From Stakelama portus (lineage in GTDB: Bacteria > Pseudomonadota > Alphaproteobacteria > Sphingomonadales > Sphingomonadaceae): a stretch of DNA of 64,000 nucleotides. The stretch is from the NCBI RefSeq assembly GCF_003171655.1, contig NZ_QFZL01000001.1:434001-498000 (forward strand), given 5' to 3'. Made by a program: the position numbers and the translations under genes. Below the pieces are notes generated by a model. That model worked only from the letters and a program-made list of their open reading frames with translations, ran no database searches and was not told where the DNA came from. Below, one piece after another: positions 1-9,251 of this stretch. The first letter of the stretch is position 1. The number at the start of each line of letters is the position of its first letter.

Positions 1-826
1 CAGCCTGTGCCTTCTCGGCGGCGGCAGTGGCCTGCGTCCGCGCATTGTCGCGGAATACGACCACTGCGCGCGCCATGTCGCCGATTTCGTCGCCGCGCTG
101 ATTGCCCTGGATTTCGATCGAGGTGTCGCCTTCGGCCAGACGGCCCATGCGTTCGGTCATCGCCACCAGGGGTCCGGTGATCTGCTTGCGGATCAACAGA
201 TAGATCATGCCGACGATCGACAGCAGGCCGATCGCGGATACGACGATCAGCGTCCAGATCGTGGCATTGGCATCTTCGCCCAGCGCCACCGAGCTCGCTA
301 CCGCGCGTTCGTGCACTGAGTCTGCGATCGCGTTGGCGGCGGCGTCTGCCGCTTCGAACGGCTCTTTCGAATCATGCTGCAGCACGTCTTCGGCATCGCC
401 CAGGCGGTCCTGGTACCACAGCGGCGGGATCTTCGCCGTCTGCTTCTGATATTCCTCCAGCGCGCTGCGCAGTTCGACGAACTTTGCGCGCTGATCTTCT
501 GCCATCAGCTTTTCGAGCGAGGCGACCGATTCATCGATCCTGGCGAAGGTGGTCTTGACGTCGCCGACCAGCGTTTCGAAGTCCGCCCGGTCATGTTCGA
601 TCACCGACATCAGCCAGAGCCGCTCGGCGCGATTTTGCGAGGTGGTGATGACACCCGCCAGGCGGATCGCTTCGGCGTCGCGGTCCGACAGCGTCAGTGC
701 CTCTTTGGCGGTAGCGTTCAGCGATACCGCGCCCAGCCCGGCCACAAAAACGGAAAGCAGCGCCAGCAGCGAGATACCGAGAAGGATCTTCGCCGAAATG
801 CGCAAATTGGAAAAGAATGCGAGCAT
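1..826 (-). CDS. Methyl-accepting chemotaxis protein, N-terminal part (cut by window edge)
   Basis: About 275 codons of the N-terminal half of a chemoreceptor; the gene continues past position 1. The ATG at 826-824 begins MLAFFSNLRIS. A first membrane segment lies at residues ~12-35 and a mostly helical periplasmic domain of four-helix-bundle type at ~36-185. A second membrane segment (IWTLIVVSAIGLLSIVG) comes near residue 190-210. A HAMP domain follows with the typical RMGRLAEGDTSIEI stretch. The signalling hairpin is off the window, so adaptation sites cannot be read. It would detect a small ligand in the periplasm and control a CheA kinase; the ligand is unknown. It is divergent from the barrel-protein gene at 1081. 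Confidence 0.88.
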   Translation of the reverse strand, partial: MLAFFSNLRISAKILLGISLLALLSVFVAGLGAVSLNATAKEALTLSDRDAEAIRLAGVITTSQNRAERLWLMSVIEHDRADFETLVGDVKTTFARIDESVASLEKLMAEDQRAKFVELRSALEEYQKQTAKIPPLWYQDRLGDAEDVLQHDSKEPFEAADAAANAIADSVHERAVASSVALGEDANATIWTLIVVSAIGLLSIVGMIYLLIRKQITGPLVAMTERMGRLAEGDTSIEIQGNQRGDEIGDMARAVVVFRDNARTQATAAAEKAQA

Positions 827-1080
827 GTTTGGCTCCGGCTTGTTTGGATTGATCAACGAAATGAAGGAATCAGCCGCATTATAGGATATTTGCGCGCTGA
901 CTGGCGTGCTTTGGACGCAAATGTCGATCGCCGAAAAATCGGAAGGGCCGCATTATCTATTTGAATCAGAATATTATTCAGGTATTAATCGGCCAGCCGT
1001 AGTTTCACGGATGAAGCGTGGAGTTCTGCCTGCTCGGTATGTTCCTATAATTAATGCGAACATCCGACAGGAGAATATGA
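827..1080. other. Divergent intergenic region between chemoreceptor and barrel-protein gene
   Basis: A 254-base AT-richer stretch without a credible gene. Its right half carries the promoter-like sequence listed separately. Nothing else was recognised. Confidence 0.6.
1024..1051 (+). promoter_or_regulatory. Candidate sigma70-type promoter of the barrel-protein gene
   Basis: A perfect TATAAT at 1046-1051 has a weak TTCTGC at 1024-1029 sixteen bases upstream. Transcription would begin near 1058. A strong AGGAG at 1069-1073 lies seven bases before the ATG at 1081. Seen by eye only; the -35 match is poor. Confidence 0.45.
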
Positions 1081-2454
1081 ATGCGTTTCAAGCCCGTTCA
1101 CCAGGCGCCGATGCTGCGTGCCTCCGCGCTGGCGATTGCAGTTTCGGTTTGCGCCACGACGGCTCAGGCGCAGACCGCTGAAGACGGTGGCACGACGCTT
1201 TCGATTGACGCCGATCTGCGCGTTCTTGCCGAAGCGATCGACGGTCAGTTCCGGCCCGGATCGGCGAATGGGGAATTTCTGCTCACTTCGCGGCTTCAGG
1301 TGAATGCCGAGGCCGATTTCGGTCCGGTCGCGATCGGTGGCGAACTGCGCGACTCGCGCGCGCTTTCGATCGAAAGAGATTCGGTTGCGGGCAGCAGCAG
1401 CATGAATGCGCTCGAACCGCTCCAGGCCTGGATTGCAGTTGATTTCGCGCCGATGGGCGGCGAAGCGCGCCTGAAGGCAGGTCGCTTTACCCAATCGCTC
1501 GGATCGGGCCGCCTGATCGGCACGCCGGGCTATGCCAACAACATCGTCAGCTATGCCGGCGCGCAGCTGAACTGGAAGAATGGCGGGACGAACGTAACCG
1601 GATTCTGGGCGCATCCGTTCGCCACGCGGCCTTCCAGCGCCGCTGAACTGCGCGACAACAAGGTCGCGCTGGATAGCGTGTCCGACGGTGTGACGATCTT
1701 TGGTGCGCATGTCGCCCGCGCCGGGCTGTTTTCCGCGACGTCCGGCGAAATCTATGTCTATCGCCTTGCCGAGCATGACAGGCCCGACAGCGCGACCCGG
1801 AACCGGCATCTGACGACGATCGGCGCGCGCCTCTATCGCAAGCCGACAGCCGGCCGCCTGGACTTTGATGTCGAAGGCGCCGGCCAGTTCGGCACGATCC
1901 GCAGCAGTTCGGCTGCTTCGAATAGTACCGACATCGATGTCGGCGCAGCCTTCGCGCATATCGAAGCGGGCTGGTCCTTTGCCGGGTCGATGAAACCGCG
2001 CATCGCCCTCGAATTCGATTATGCCACCGGCGACGGGCGCGATGCCGGCCAGTTCGGCCGTTTCGACATGCTGTACGGCGCGCGCCGCACGCCGTTCGGT
2101 CCGACGGGAATTTATGGCCCGCTCAGCTGGAACAACATTGTTTCGCCGGGCGTCCGCTTCTCGTTCCAGCCGGCGTCCGACCTCGACTTTTTCGCGGCGG
2201 TACGCGGCGCATGGCTCGACAGCGAAACCGACAGCTTCGCCAAGACCGGTGTGCGCGACGCCAGCGGCAATGCCGGCACTTATGCCGGAACCCAGGTCGA
2301 AGCCCGTGCGCGTTACTGGCTGATCAAGAAGCGGCTCCGGCTCGAACTGGGCGGTGCGGTGTTCGCCAATGGCCGCTTCATGGAAGACGCGCCCAATGCG
2401 TCGGGCAATGGGGATACGCATTATGGCTACGCCGCTCTTTCGGCGAGCTTCTAA
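1081..2454 (+). CDS. Alginate-export-family outer membrane beta-barrel protein
   Basis: 457 residues with a cleavable signal peptide (hydrophobic core ALAIAVSVCATTAQA, cleavage after AQA near residue 30). The rest alternates polar and hydrophobic residues as in beta strands and ends in phenylalanine (LSASF), the usual C-terminal signal for outer-membrane insertion. Phrases such as LKAGRFTQSLGSGRLIG and the overall length match the alginate-export (AlgE-like) porin family. In sphingomonads these are often passive channels for acidic or neutral organic substrates, so alginate itself is not implied. AGGAG seven bases upstream fixes the start. It stands alone and no polysaccharide genes adjoin it, so the substrate is unknown. 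Confidence 0.8.
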   Translation: MRFKPVHQAPMLRASALAIAVSVCATTAQAQTAEDGGTTLSIDADLRVLAEAIDGQFRPGSANGEFLLTSRLQVNAEADFGPVAIGGELRDSRALSIERDSVAGSSSMNALEPLQAWIAVDFAPMGGEARLKAGRFTQSLGSGRLIGTPGYANNIVSYAGAQLNWKNGGTNVTGFWAHPFATRPSSAAELRDNKVALDSVSDGVTIFGAHVARAGLFSATSGEIYVYRLAEHDRPDSATRNRHLTTIGARLYRKPTAGRLDFDVEGAGQFGTIRSSSAASNSTDIDVGAAFAHIEAGWSFAGSMKPRIALEFDYATGDGRDAGQFGRFDMLYGARRTPFGPTGIYGPLSWNNIVSPGVRFSFQPASDLDFFAAVRGAWLDSETDSFAKTGVRDASGNAGTYAGTQVEARARYWLIKKRLRLELGGAVFANGRFMEDAPNASGNGDTHYGYAALSASF

Positions 2455-2493
2455 GCGGTCGTTTCAACGCTGTTCGCTGGCCGCTAGGTACAT

Positions 2494-2523
2494 CCCCGAT
2501 ATCGACTTTCGTCGATATCGGGG
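2494..2523. promoter_or_regulatory. Perfect 13-bp inverted repeat (hairpin or operator)
   Basis: CCCCGATATCGAC at 2494-2506 and its exact complement at 2511-2523 are separated by TTTC. The stem is strong, but no T-run follows on either strand. It lies 40 bases after the barrel-protein gene and 45 bases before the GTG of the next gene. It could be a factor-dependent terminator, an mRNA-end stabiliser or a protein-binding palindrome. Confidence 0.6.
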
Positions 2524-2568
2524 GAATACGACGCCCATCGAAAACGCTTGGTTCTCAGGAAACGCGTT

Positions 2569-2928
2569 GTGGCGGCAAGCGCTCTTTTCGTTCTGAACAT
2601 TGCCGAGACGGGATTGCGCAGCATTCTCGCCGCGCGGCTGTCGCTTCTTGGCGTCGATGTGATCAGCATTCGCGACCTGGACGATCGGGCGTTGGCGCGG
2701 ATGGTCCGCAAGCGCACCATCCTCGTGCTCGATGACGATACGCTCGCGCGTCTGCCCGATGGCGATCCGGAACGGCTCCTTGCGCAACCCCGCTGGAGCG
2801 ACATCATCATCATTTCGCAACGCTCCCCGGACGATGCGAAACATGGCGACCGCATCCGCTATATGCCGCGCGCGGAAGCTGCGGTCCAAATCGTGGAACT
2901 GGTCGAGCGCTGGCTGGGCGCCAGCTGA
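2569..2928 (+). CDS. Small receiver-like protein of unknown function
   Basis: 119 residues from a GTG start preceded by AGGAAA six bases upstream; an in-frame TTG at 2548 is the alternative. Predicted alternation of strands and helices resembles a response-regulator receiver: ALFVLN, then ETGLRSILAARLSLLG, then VDVISI, a third strand TILVLDDD, a fourth DIIIISQR, and a last helix VQIVELVERWL. The paired acidic residues expected after strand one are missing, so it may be a pseudo-receiver that is not phosphorylated. It converges on fixJ with 16 bases between the stop codons. A role in the same circuit is possible but unproven, and it could be an unrelated small protein. Confidence 0.55.
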   Translation: MAASALFVLNIAETGLRSILAARLSLLGVDVISIRDLDDRALARMVRKRTILVLDDDTLARLPDGDPERLLAQPRWSDIIIISQRSPDDAKHGDRIRYMPRAEAAVQIVELVERWLGAS

Positions 2929-2944
2929 CAGGTCGGCTGGCGTT

Positions 2945-3565
2945 TCAGCTGGTCTCCTTGGGAAACAGTCCTGCGGCAAAGGCAATGCGCAACGCCTCCG
3001 AAAGGCTGCGCACTTCCAGCTTCTCCATCAGGTTGGCACGATAGATTTCCACCGTGCGCGGGCTGATATCCAGATCATAGGCGATGATCTTGTTCGACCG
3101 GCCTTCGATCAGTCCCTTCAGCACATCGGTTTCGCGCGGCGACAGCTTGTCGATCTTGGCTTGTGCGGACTGGACGCGAGAGGCTTCGACACTGTCCTGA
3201 TCCAGCCGCGAGAAGGCCGCATCGACGATCGACAGCAACTCCTCGGCTTCATAGGGCTTTTCGATGAAATCGAGCGCGCCTTCCTTCATCGCTTCCACGG
3301 CGAGCGTGACATTGCCCTGGCCGGTCAGGATGACGGGTGCGAAGCGGACATCCTCGCCGATCTTCTTCAGAACATCGAGGCCGCTGGAGCCGGGCATGTG
3401 AAAATCGAGCAGTGCCACGCCGGGATCGAGTTCGGGCACTTCTTCGAGAAAGGCGTCTCCGGTTCGGAATCCCCGGATCACCAGATCCGGCTGGACCGAC
3501 AAAAGGCCGTGCAGTGACGCGCGAACGGCATCGTCGTCATCGACGATGTAAATGGTACGAGTCAT
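2945..3565 (-). CDS. fixJ: FixJ-family two-component response regulator
   Basis: 206 residues. The N-terminal receiver has the acidic pocket (VDDDDAV), phospho-acceptor Asp54 in LLDFHMPG, the conserved Thr in LTGQGN and Lys in EKPYE. The C-terminal LuxR-type helix-turn-helix begins with LSPRETDVLKGLIEGRSNK. This is the FixJ layout: phosphorylation by the sensor releases the DNA-binding domain to activate transcription. Its ATG overlaps the stop of the histidine kinase by four bases (ATGA), so the two are co-translated. FixJ-type regulators govern microaerobic or other stress responses; the regulon here is not visible. Confidence 0.9.
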   Translation of the reverse strand: MTRTIYIVDDDDAVRASLHGLLSVQPDLVIRGFRTGDAFLEEVPELDPGVALLDFHMPGSSGLDVLKKIGEDVRFAPVILTGQGNVTLAVEAMKEGALDFIEKPYEAEELLSIVDAAFSRLDQDSVEASRVQSAQAKIDKLSPRETDVLKGLIEGRSNKIIAYDLDISPRTVEIYRANLMEKLEVRSLSEALRIAFAAGLFPKETS

Positions 3566-6279
3566 ACTTCCTCCACCTCTCCCACGGTGGGTAGGGTGAA
3601 GGAAAATTTCGCTCCGCCCTCCGCCTTGTTCTCGGCGCTTAATGTGCCACCATGTGCTTCGATGATACGCTTACTGATCGAAAGTCCAATCCCCATTCCC
3701 GAACCATCCTTTGTAGAAGTGAATCGCGCGTAAAGTTGCGTCAACAATGCGTCGGGGATGCCGGGACCATTGTCGGATACCGATATTTCGACATGATCGT
3801 CATCCAGCTTTCGGGAAGTAATTTCTATCTGTCGGCTCGTGTTGCGCGAGGTACGCAACGCTTCCATCGAATTACGCAACAAGTTGACAACCACCTGCTG
3901 AATTTGAATCCGATCGGCGAATACCAGTCGCGCCACAGGGTCGAGATCATAGGTTACCTGAATATCGAACTGGCCCGTGCCGAGCAGCACCAGTTCCGCA
4001 GCTTCCCGTAATGCCGGCTCGAGCGCTTCGGCACGCATCTCGACTTCGCCCTTGGCCAGGAATTCGCGCAGTCGACGAATGATGAGCCCGGCACGCTGGG
4101 TCTGTTCGGCGCCCATGCGCAACAGGTCGCTGACGCGCTCGGTTTCGCCGTCGCTGTCGATCAGCATGCGCGCCGCCGCGAGAAAATTGGCGGCGGCGCT
4201 CAGCGGCTGGTTGAGCTCATGGGCAAGATCGGCCGCCAGCTCGCTCATCGCGCTCTGGCGCGACACATGTGCCAGTTCGGCGTTGAGGTCGCTCATCCGT
4301 TCCTTGTTCGCCAGCTGTTCGCTCAGATCGCGGTAGAAGACCGTGAAAAGCGTCTGCCCGCCAACTCTTGCGGCGCTGGTCCGGGCCTCAACCGGGATGA
4401 GGCGGCCCGATGACGCCTTCGCGGTCAGGGTGATCGCGCGATCGACGAAGTTGTTCGCCCGGCGGAGTAGATAGGGTTCTCCGCTCGCTTCTTCGGCCTC
4501 GTCCCAGGTTGCCGACGGGATCAGGAGCGATACATGCTTTCCGATAACGTCTCTGGTCGTATAGCCCCACAGTTTCTCGGCGGCTGAGCTGAACCGCTCG
4601 ATCTTCCCCTTCGCGTCGAGCACGACCATCGGATCCGGGACCGTGTCAAAGATCGATCGTAACTGCGCCTCGCTTGCGCGCAGCGCTTCCTCGCTTTCTG
4701 CGCGCAGGGTTACGTCGAGTATGACGCCGACGATCCGGACAAGCATCCCGTCGGAATCGTAATAGGCGCGCGCCGATCCTTCGATCGAGCGCGGCGAGCC
4801 ATCGGGCGGAAGAAAGCGGTAGCGATAATTGAAATACTCGGCCTGCTCGTCCATCACATGTCGCAACGTTTCGATAAAGCGCGCGGCGTCCTCCGGATCG
4901 ACCATGGTCAGCCAGCTTTCGAAGTCGCGGACGCTTCCGGGCTTCAAACCCAGGCGGCTTTCTGCCCCGGGGGACCATTCGAACATTCCGGTGGTAACGT
5001 TGAAATCCACAACGCCGAGCTGATGCGCCGCAGTGGCCGCAGCGAGCCGCTCCTCGCTCACCTGGAGCGCCCGAACCGCTTCTGCGGTGGGCGACACGTC
5101 GATCACGGTCAAAACCCGCCGCAAATCCCCGTTTCGGCCGGAAAATTGGTTGAGATGTTCGACCACCGAAACTTCGGTCCCGTCTTTACGAACCTCGACG
5201 AGTTCCTGGGTGTCCGATGGCGGCCGGTGGGGAAGGCCGGATGACCAGTGCGACTGGCATCGCGACTGGAGCAGCTCATATTTATTCTTTCCAACCGCTT
5301 CGGCGCCGGACCATCCGTAAAATTGTTCGCATCCTTTCGGCCAGTGCCGGATGATGCCTTCCTGATCGACGGTGACGATCGACGCATAATCGAGGGTCTG
5401 GTTGAGATCGGCCATCCGCTCATGGTCCGTGCCGACGCGGCGCAATGCCCAGATCGAGAAAGCGGCGATGATGAGGACATTCCCGATAACTACCGTCAGT
5501 TCGCGCGATGCGGGCGAGAGCAGCGAACGGTTCTCAAGCACCAATTCGATCAGCGATGGCAGTCCAGGCAAAAGCAGCATGACCGGCAGAAGCACGCGTG
5601 CCATCCGCCAGGACGGATCGGGTTCCGCCTGACCTGCAATCAGCGTCAGGCGAAAATTCCAGATTATCAATGCGGCAGCGATCGCCAGCGCAGACAATGA
5701 TCCGGGGATCGAATTGGCGAACAATCCTTGTTCTCCGGCCTTGTGCGAAGACAGGAGCGCCAAGGGTATGGAAATCACCGCAAAGGCGATTGCCGTACTG
5801 GCGAAAACGGCCTTGTTCTCATTCCTGATCAGAGCGGCGCGACAGGATGCGAATGCGGAGAGTGTAAGGAGAACGAACAACGCCGTCGGATTTTCCAGCG
5901 GCAGGCTGGTAGCCTCATCGACTGCGAGACTTCCGAACAGCCCGAATAACGGAGCGCCGCCGATCACGGCTTGCACAATCGAGAGCAGCGCGATGAACGC
6001 GGTAACGATCCAGCAGCCGCAGGCGATACAATGCCGACCGAAAACGAGCGCCATGATGCCCGATCCAAGCGCGCAATAGCCGAGGGCAGTTAATGGACGT
6101 ATCGCGAGATAGTGGCGGTCCCATTCGTCAGCCCAGGGAAAATGCAGTATCCAACCCATTACCGAAATTAGGCTGCAGAAAACTGCAAATAACGCGCACA
6201 GCACGCTTGCTATCACGCCGGCGGGCCATTCTTTGCCGCCTTCACTATTCTCTATGGTTAGTACGTCTTTTGTCGACAC
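3562..6279 (-). CDS. FixL-type PAS sensor histidine kinase, multi-spanning membrane N-terminus
   Basis: About 905 residues from the GTG at 6279, chosen because a longer reading starting at 6381 would run into the divergent gene and has an unlikely basic leader. The first ~280 residues form about eight membrane helices (an integral-membrane sensory region). Three PAS modules follow, one containing the FRYRF-type PAS-fold-3 region. The kinase core has the H-box LAHELNQPLSAAANFL with its phospho-histidine, the N-box NLLRNSMEAL, and the ATP lid SDNGPGIP and GMGIGLSISK. It should phosphorylate the adjacent FixJ. I cannot tell from sequence whether any PAS binds haem, so oxygen sensing is not shown. 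Confidence 0.87.
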   Translation of the reverse strand: MSTKDVLTIENSEGGKEWPAGVIASVLCALFAVFCSLISVMGWILHFPWADEWDRHYLAIRPLTALGYCALGSGIMALVFGRHCIACGCWIVTAFIALLSIVQAVIGGAPLFGLFGSLAVDEATSLPLENPTALFVLLTLSAFASCRAALIRNENKAVFASTAIAFAVISIPLALLSSHKAGEQGLFANSIPGSLSALAIAAALIIWNFRLTLIAGQAEPDPSWRMARVLLPVMLLLPGLPSLIELVLENRSLLSPASRELTVVIGNVLIIAAFSIWALRRVGTDHERMADLNQTLDYASIVTVDQEGIIRHWPKGCEQFYGWSGAEAVGKNKYELLQSRCQSHWSSGLPHRPPSDTQELVEVRKDGTEVSVVEHLNQFSGRNGDLRRVLTVIDVSPTAEAVRALQVSEERLAAATAAHQLGVVDFNVTTGMFEWSPGAESRLGLKPGSVRDFESWLTMVDPEDAARFIETLRHVMDEQAEYFNYRYRFLPPDGSPRSIEGSARAYYDSDGMLVRIVGVILDVTLRAESEEALRASEAQLRSIFDTVPDPMVVLDAKGKIERFSSAAEKLWGYTTRDVIGKHVSLLIPSATWDEAEEASGEPYLLRRANNFVDRAITLTAKASSGRLIPVEARTSAARVGGQTLFTVFYRDLSEQLANKERMSDLNAELAHVSRQSAMSELAADLAHELNQPLSAAANFLAAARMLIDSDGETERVSDLLRMGAEQTQRAGLIIRRLREFLAKGEVEMRAEALEPALREAAELVLLGTGQFDIQVTYDLDPVARLVFADRIQIQQVVVNLLRNSMEALRTSRNTSRQIEITSRKLDDDHVEISVSDNGPGIPDALLTQLYARFTSTKDGSGMGIGLSISKRIIEAHGGTLSAENKAEGGAKFSFTLPTVGEVEEV

Positions 6280-6459
6280 GCCTCTGGCCCCTGACCCTGG
6301 CGACCTTAGCCTAGCCAAAAAAAGGCAGCTCGGGAAACGGAAAGTGAAGCCCGGTACCGCAGCCTTATTCCGTTGCCGCAATGGCTTGCCATTCCGGGTG
6401 TGACGCGCGAGACAATGTCCGGGGCTCCCACCGACGGGGGCGTGTGGGGAGATCTGATC

Positions 6460-7884
6460 TTGTTGCGAATGACGATCGCGATCGGCGCGGCGGCCACGCT
6501 GATGGCATGCACGCCGGACGGTGGCGGAACTCAGAGTGCGGGCAGCACGACCGCTTCGTCTTCATCGGCCAAGGACGTGCAGCGTTATTCGCGCGATCCC
6601 TATCCCTCCACCTATCATCGCTATCCCGGCGCGCCCACGCTGGTGACCAATGTGACGATCTTCGATGGCGAGGGTGGGCGGATCGAAAACGGGTCGATCC
6701 TGTTTCGTGACGGCGTGATCGTGGCGGTCGGCACCGATATCGCCGCCGAACCCGGCGTGACCGTGATCGACGGGACGGGCAAATATCTGACGCCCGGCAT
6801 CATCGATGTGCATAGTCATCTGGGCGATTATCCCTCGCCATCGGTCGCCGCGCTTTCCGACGGCAATGAAGCGACCAGCCCGACGACGCCCGAAGTCTGG
6901 GCCGAGCATAGCGTGTGGCCACAGGATCCGGGCTTTGCGCGCGCGCTGGTCAATGGCGGGGTCACCACGCTTCAGATTCTGCCGGGCTCCGCCAATTTGA
7001 TGGGCGGGCGTTCGGTCACGGTAAAGAATGTCTATGCGCGCACGGTGCAGGGGATGAAGTTCCCCGGCGCGCCCTATGGCCTCAAAATGGCGTGCGGCGA
7101 AAATCCCAAGCGCGTCTATGGCAGCCGCGGGCGAATGCCGTCGACGCGGATGGGCAATATCGCTGTCGATCGCGAAACCTGGGCGCGCGCGGTCGAATAT
7201 GATCGCAAATGGGACAAATATGAGCAGGAAGGCGGCGACAGTCCGCCGTCGCGCGATATTGCGATGGATACGCTGCGCGGCGTGCTCGACGGCGAAATCC
7301 TGGTCCAGAACCATTGTTATCGCGCCGATGAAATGGCCGTGGTCATGGATATGGCCAAGGAATTCGGATATCATGTGACGGCGTTCCATCATGCCGTGGA
7401 AGCGTATAAAATCGCCGATCTCCTCAAGGAAAACGACACCTGCGCCGCCGTCTGGGCGGACTGGTGGGGCTTCAAGATGGAAGCCTATGACGAAACCGAC
7501 GCCAATCTGGCGATCCTGGAAAATCAGGGCGCGTGCGCGCTGATCCATTCGGACGACGAAAACGGCATCCAGCGCCTCAATCAGGAAGTCGCCAAGGCGC
7601 GCGCCGCCGGCAGGCGTGCGGGTATCGATATTTCCGAGGAACAGGCCTGGACCTGGGCGGCGATCAATCCGGCGCGCGTGCTGGGCATCGCCGACAAGAC
7701 CGGCAGCCTGAAGCCCGGAAAGATGGCCGACATCGTGCTGTGGAACGGCAATCCGTTCAGCGTGTACACGCGGCCCGAACGCGTCTGGATCGACGGCGCG
7801 CTGATGTATGACATGAACGACCCGAGCCGCAGGCCGGTGTCCGATTTCGAGCTCGGCCAGCCGGGCGGGGGGAATTTCAATTGA
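6460..7884 (+). CDS. Amidohydrolase family lipoprotein (imidazolonepropionase-like)
   Basis: About 474 residues. The TTG at 6460 is chosen because GGGGAG sits eight bases upstream; ATG 6469 is in frame. A short hydrophobic leader ends in the lipobox LMAC, so the product is probably lipid-anchored in the envelope. Metal ligands of the amidohydrolase superfamily are present: DVHSHLG after strand one, HHAVEAY, and IHSDDENG with the catalytic Asp. The C-terminus has the usual LKPGKMADIVLWNG. It would hydrolyse C-N bonds in an amide, peptide or cyclic substrate, unidentified. Its stop overlaps the start of a second amidohydrolase, so the two are co-translated and perhaps form one complex. Confidence 0.85.
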   Translation: MLRMTIAIGAAATLMACTPDGGGTQSAGSTTASSSSAKDVQRYSRDPYPSTYHRYPGAPTLVTNVTIFDGEGGRIENGSILFRDGVIVAVGTDIAAEPGVTVIDGTGKYLTPGIIDVHSHLGDYPSPSVAALSDGNEATSPTTPEVWAEHSVWPQDPGFARALVNGGVTTLQILPGSANLMGGRSVTVKNVYARTVQGMKFPGAPYGLKMACGENPKRVYGSRGRMPSTRMGNIAVDRETWARAVEYDRKWDKYEQEGGDSPPSRDIAMDTLRGVLDGEILVQNHCYRADEMAVVMDMAKEFGYHVTAFHHAVEAYKIADLLKENDTCAAVWADWWGFKMEAYDETDANLAILENQGACALIHSDDENGIQRLNQEVAKARAAGRRAGIDISEEQAWTWAAINPARVLGIADKTGSLKPGKMADIVLWNGNPFSVYTRPERVWIDGALMYDMNDPSRRPVSDFELGQPGGGNFN

Positions 7885-9191
7885 TCCGGCGTCTTCTTTT
7901 CGCGGCTGCGGCCATCGCCGCCGCGCCGCTCGCTCCCGCTGCCGCGCAGGATGTGGCTATCGTCAACGCAAAGCTGGTGATCGGCACCGGTGACGGCCCC
8001 ATCGAGGGCGGTACCGTCATCGTTCGTGGCGGTCGCGTGGTCGCTGCGGGACAGGGGATTGCCGTGCCGGCGGGGATGGAAACCATCGATGCCGGCGGCA
8101 AATGGGTAACGCCGGGCATCTTCGCCGGCTTCACGCGGCTGGGCATCGTCGAAGTTTCCGGCGTCAGCCAGACGAACGACGCTGCCGCAGGGGATTCGCC
8201 GTTCCACGCCGCGATCGACGTGGCGCCGGCGGTCAATCCGCGCACGTCGTCGCTCGCGCTCAACCGTGCCGAGGGGATCACGCGCGCCGTGGTCGCTCCG
8301 GATACTGGCAGCAGCATGTTCGCGGGGCAGGGGGCGATCATCGACCTTGGCGCCGATATGGACGCCGTCACTGTCCCGCGCGCATTCCAGTTCATGGAAT
8401 ATGGCGAAGCCGGCTCGCGCGAAGCCGGTGGCAGCCGCCCGGCGGCCTATGCCTTTCTGCGCAATGCGTTGATGGAAGCGCAGGATTATGCCCGCAACCC
8501 GGCAAGCTTTGCCGATCGCGGGCCCGACGCCTTTCTGACCCGGCTCGACGCCGCGGCGCTGGTGCCGGTGGTGCAGGGCAAGGTGCCGCTGATGGTCCAT
8601 GTCGAGCGCGGTTCGGACATTCTGGTGATCCTGGGCCTGCGCGAGGAATTTCCGCGCCTCAAGCTCGTGCTGGTGGGCGCGACCGAGGGCTGGACCGTCG
8701 CGCCGCAGATCGCGGCAGCCGGAGTGCCGGTAATCGCCAAGCCATTGGCCGACCTTCCTTCCTCGTTCGAAAGCCTTGCCTCGACTCAGTCGAATATCGG
8801 CCGAATGCAGGCGGCGGGCGTTACCGTCGCGATCGGCACGATCAACAATGACGAGAGCCATCAGGCGCGCTGGGTAAAGCAATATGCGGGCAATCTGGTC
8901 GGCCTGTCGCGCGTGTCCGGCGCCACCGGGCTCGACTGGGGCCATGCATTTGCCGCGATCACGTCCGGCCCGGCCGAAGCGCTGGGCATGGGCGACCGGT
9001 TCGGTTCGCTGCAGCCCGGGCGCCATGGCGATGTGGTGATCTGGGACGGCGATCCGCTGGAAATCGGCAGCACGGCCGTTGCCGTCTATATCGACGGGGT
9101 CGCCCAGCCGCTGGAAACGCGCCAGCAATTGCTGCGCGACCGGTATCTGACTCCGCCGGACGGGCAACTTCCGAACGCCTATCGCCGTTGA
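7881..9191 (+). CDS. Secreted amidohydrolase-like protein lacking the HxH metal motif
   Basis: 436 residues with a signal peptide (MIRRLLFAAAAIAAAPLAPAAAQ). The start is a TTG that overlaps the preceding stop (TTGA), with a G-rich ribosome site just upstream. The amidohydrolase frame is recognisable: N-terminal KWVTPGIFAGF, then VHVERGSD, and the C-terminal LQPGRHGDVVIWDGDP. Where the active enzyme has HxH, this protein reads GIFAGFTRLG, and no other HxH is visible. It is therefore likely inactive by itself or uses a reduced metal site. The tight coupling to its intact relative suggests a heteromeric partner. Confidence 0.8.
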   Translation: MIRRLLFAAAAIAAAPLAPAAAQDVAIVNAKLVIGTGDGPIEGGTVIVRGGRVVAAGQGIAVPAGMETIDAGGKWVTPGIFAGFTRLGIVEVSGVSQTNDAAAGDSPFHAAIDVAPAVNPRTSSLALNRAEGITRAVVAPDTGSSMFAGQGAIIDLGADMDAVTVPRAFQFMEYGEAGSREAGGSRPAAYAFLRNALMEAQDYARNPASFADRGPDAFLTRLDAAALVPVVQGKVPLMVHVERGSDILVILGLREEFPRLKLVLVGATEGWTVAPQIAAAGVPVIAKPLADLPSSFESLASTQSNIGRMQAAGVTVAIGTINNDESHQARWVKQYAGNLVGLSRVSGATGLDWGHAFAAITSGPAEALGMGDRFGSLQPGRHGDVVIWDGDPLEIGSTAVAVYIDGVAQPLETRQQLLRDRYLTPPDGQLPNAYRR

Positions 9192-9251
9192 ACAGGTTAG
9201 GAGTCGCGCCGCATCGTGCATATGCGCATGCGGCTATTTGGGAGTGAAGAC

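Noticed and set aside
900..920. Possible sigma54 promoter (CTGGCGTGCTTTGGA)
   Set aside because: The GG and GC dinucleotides do not have the required ten-base spacing.
1051..2421. 456-codon open frame on the minus strand
   Set aside because: Antisense to the barrel-protein gene, which has a signal peptide and ribosome site.
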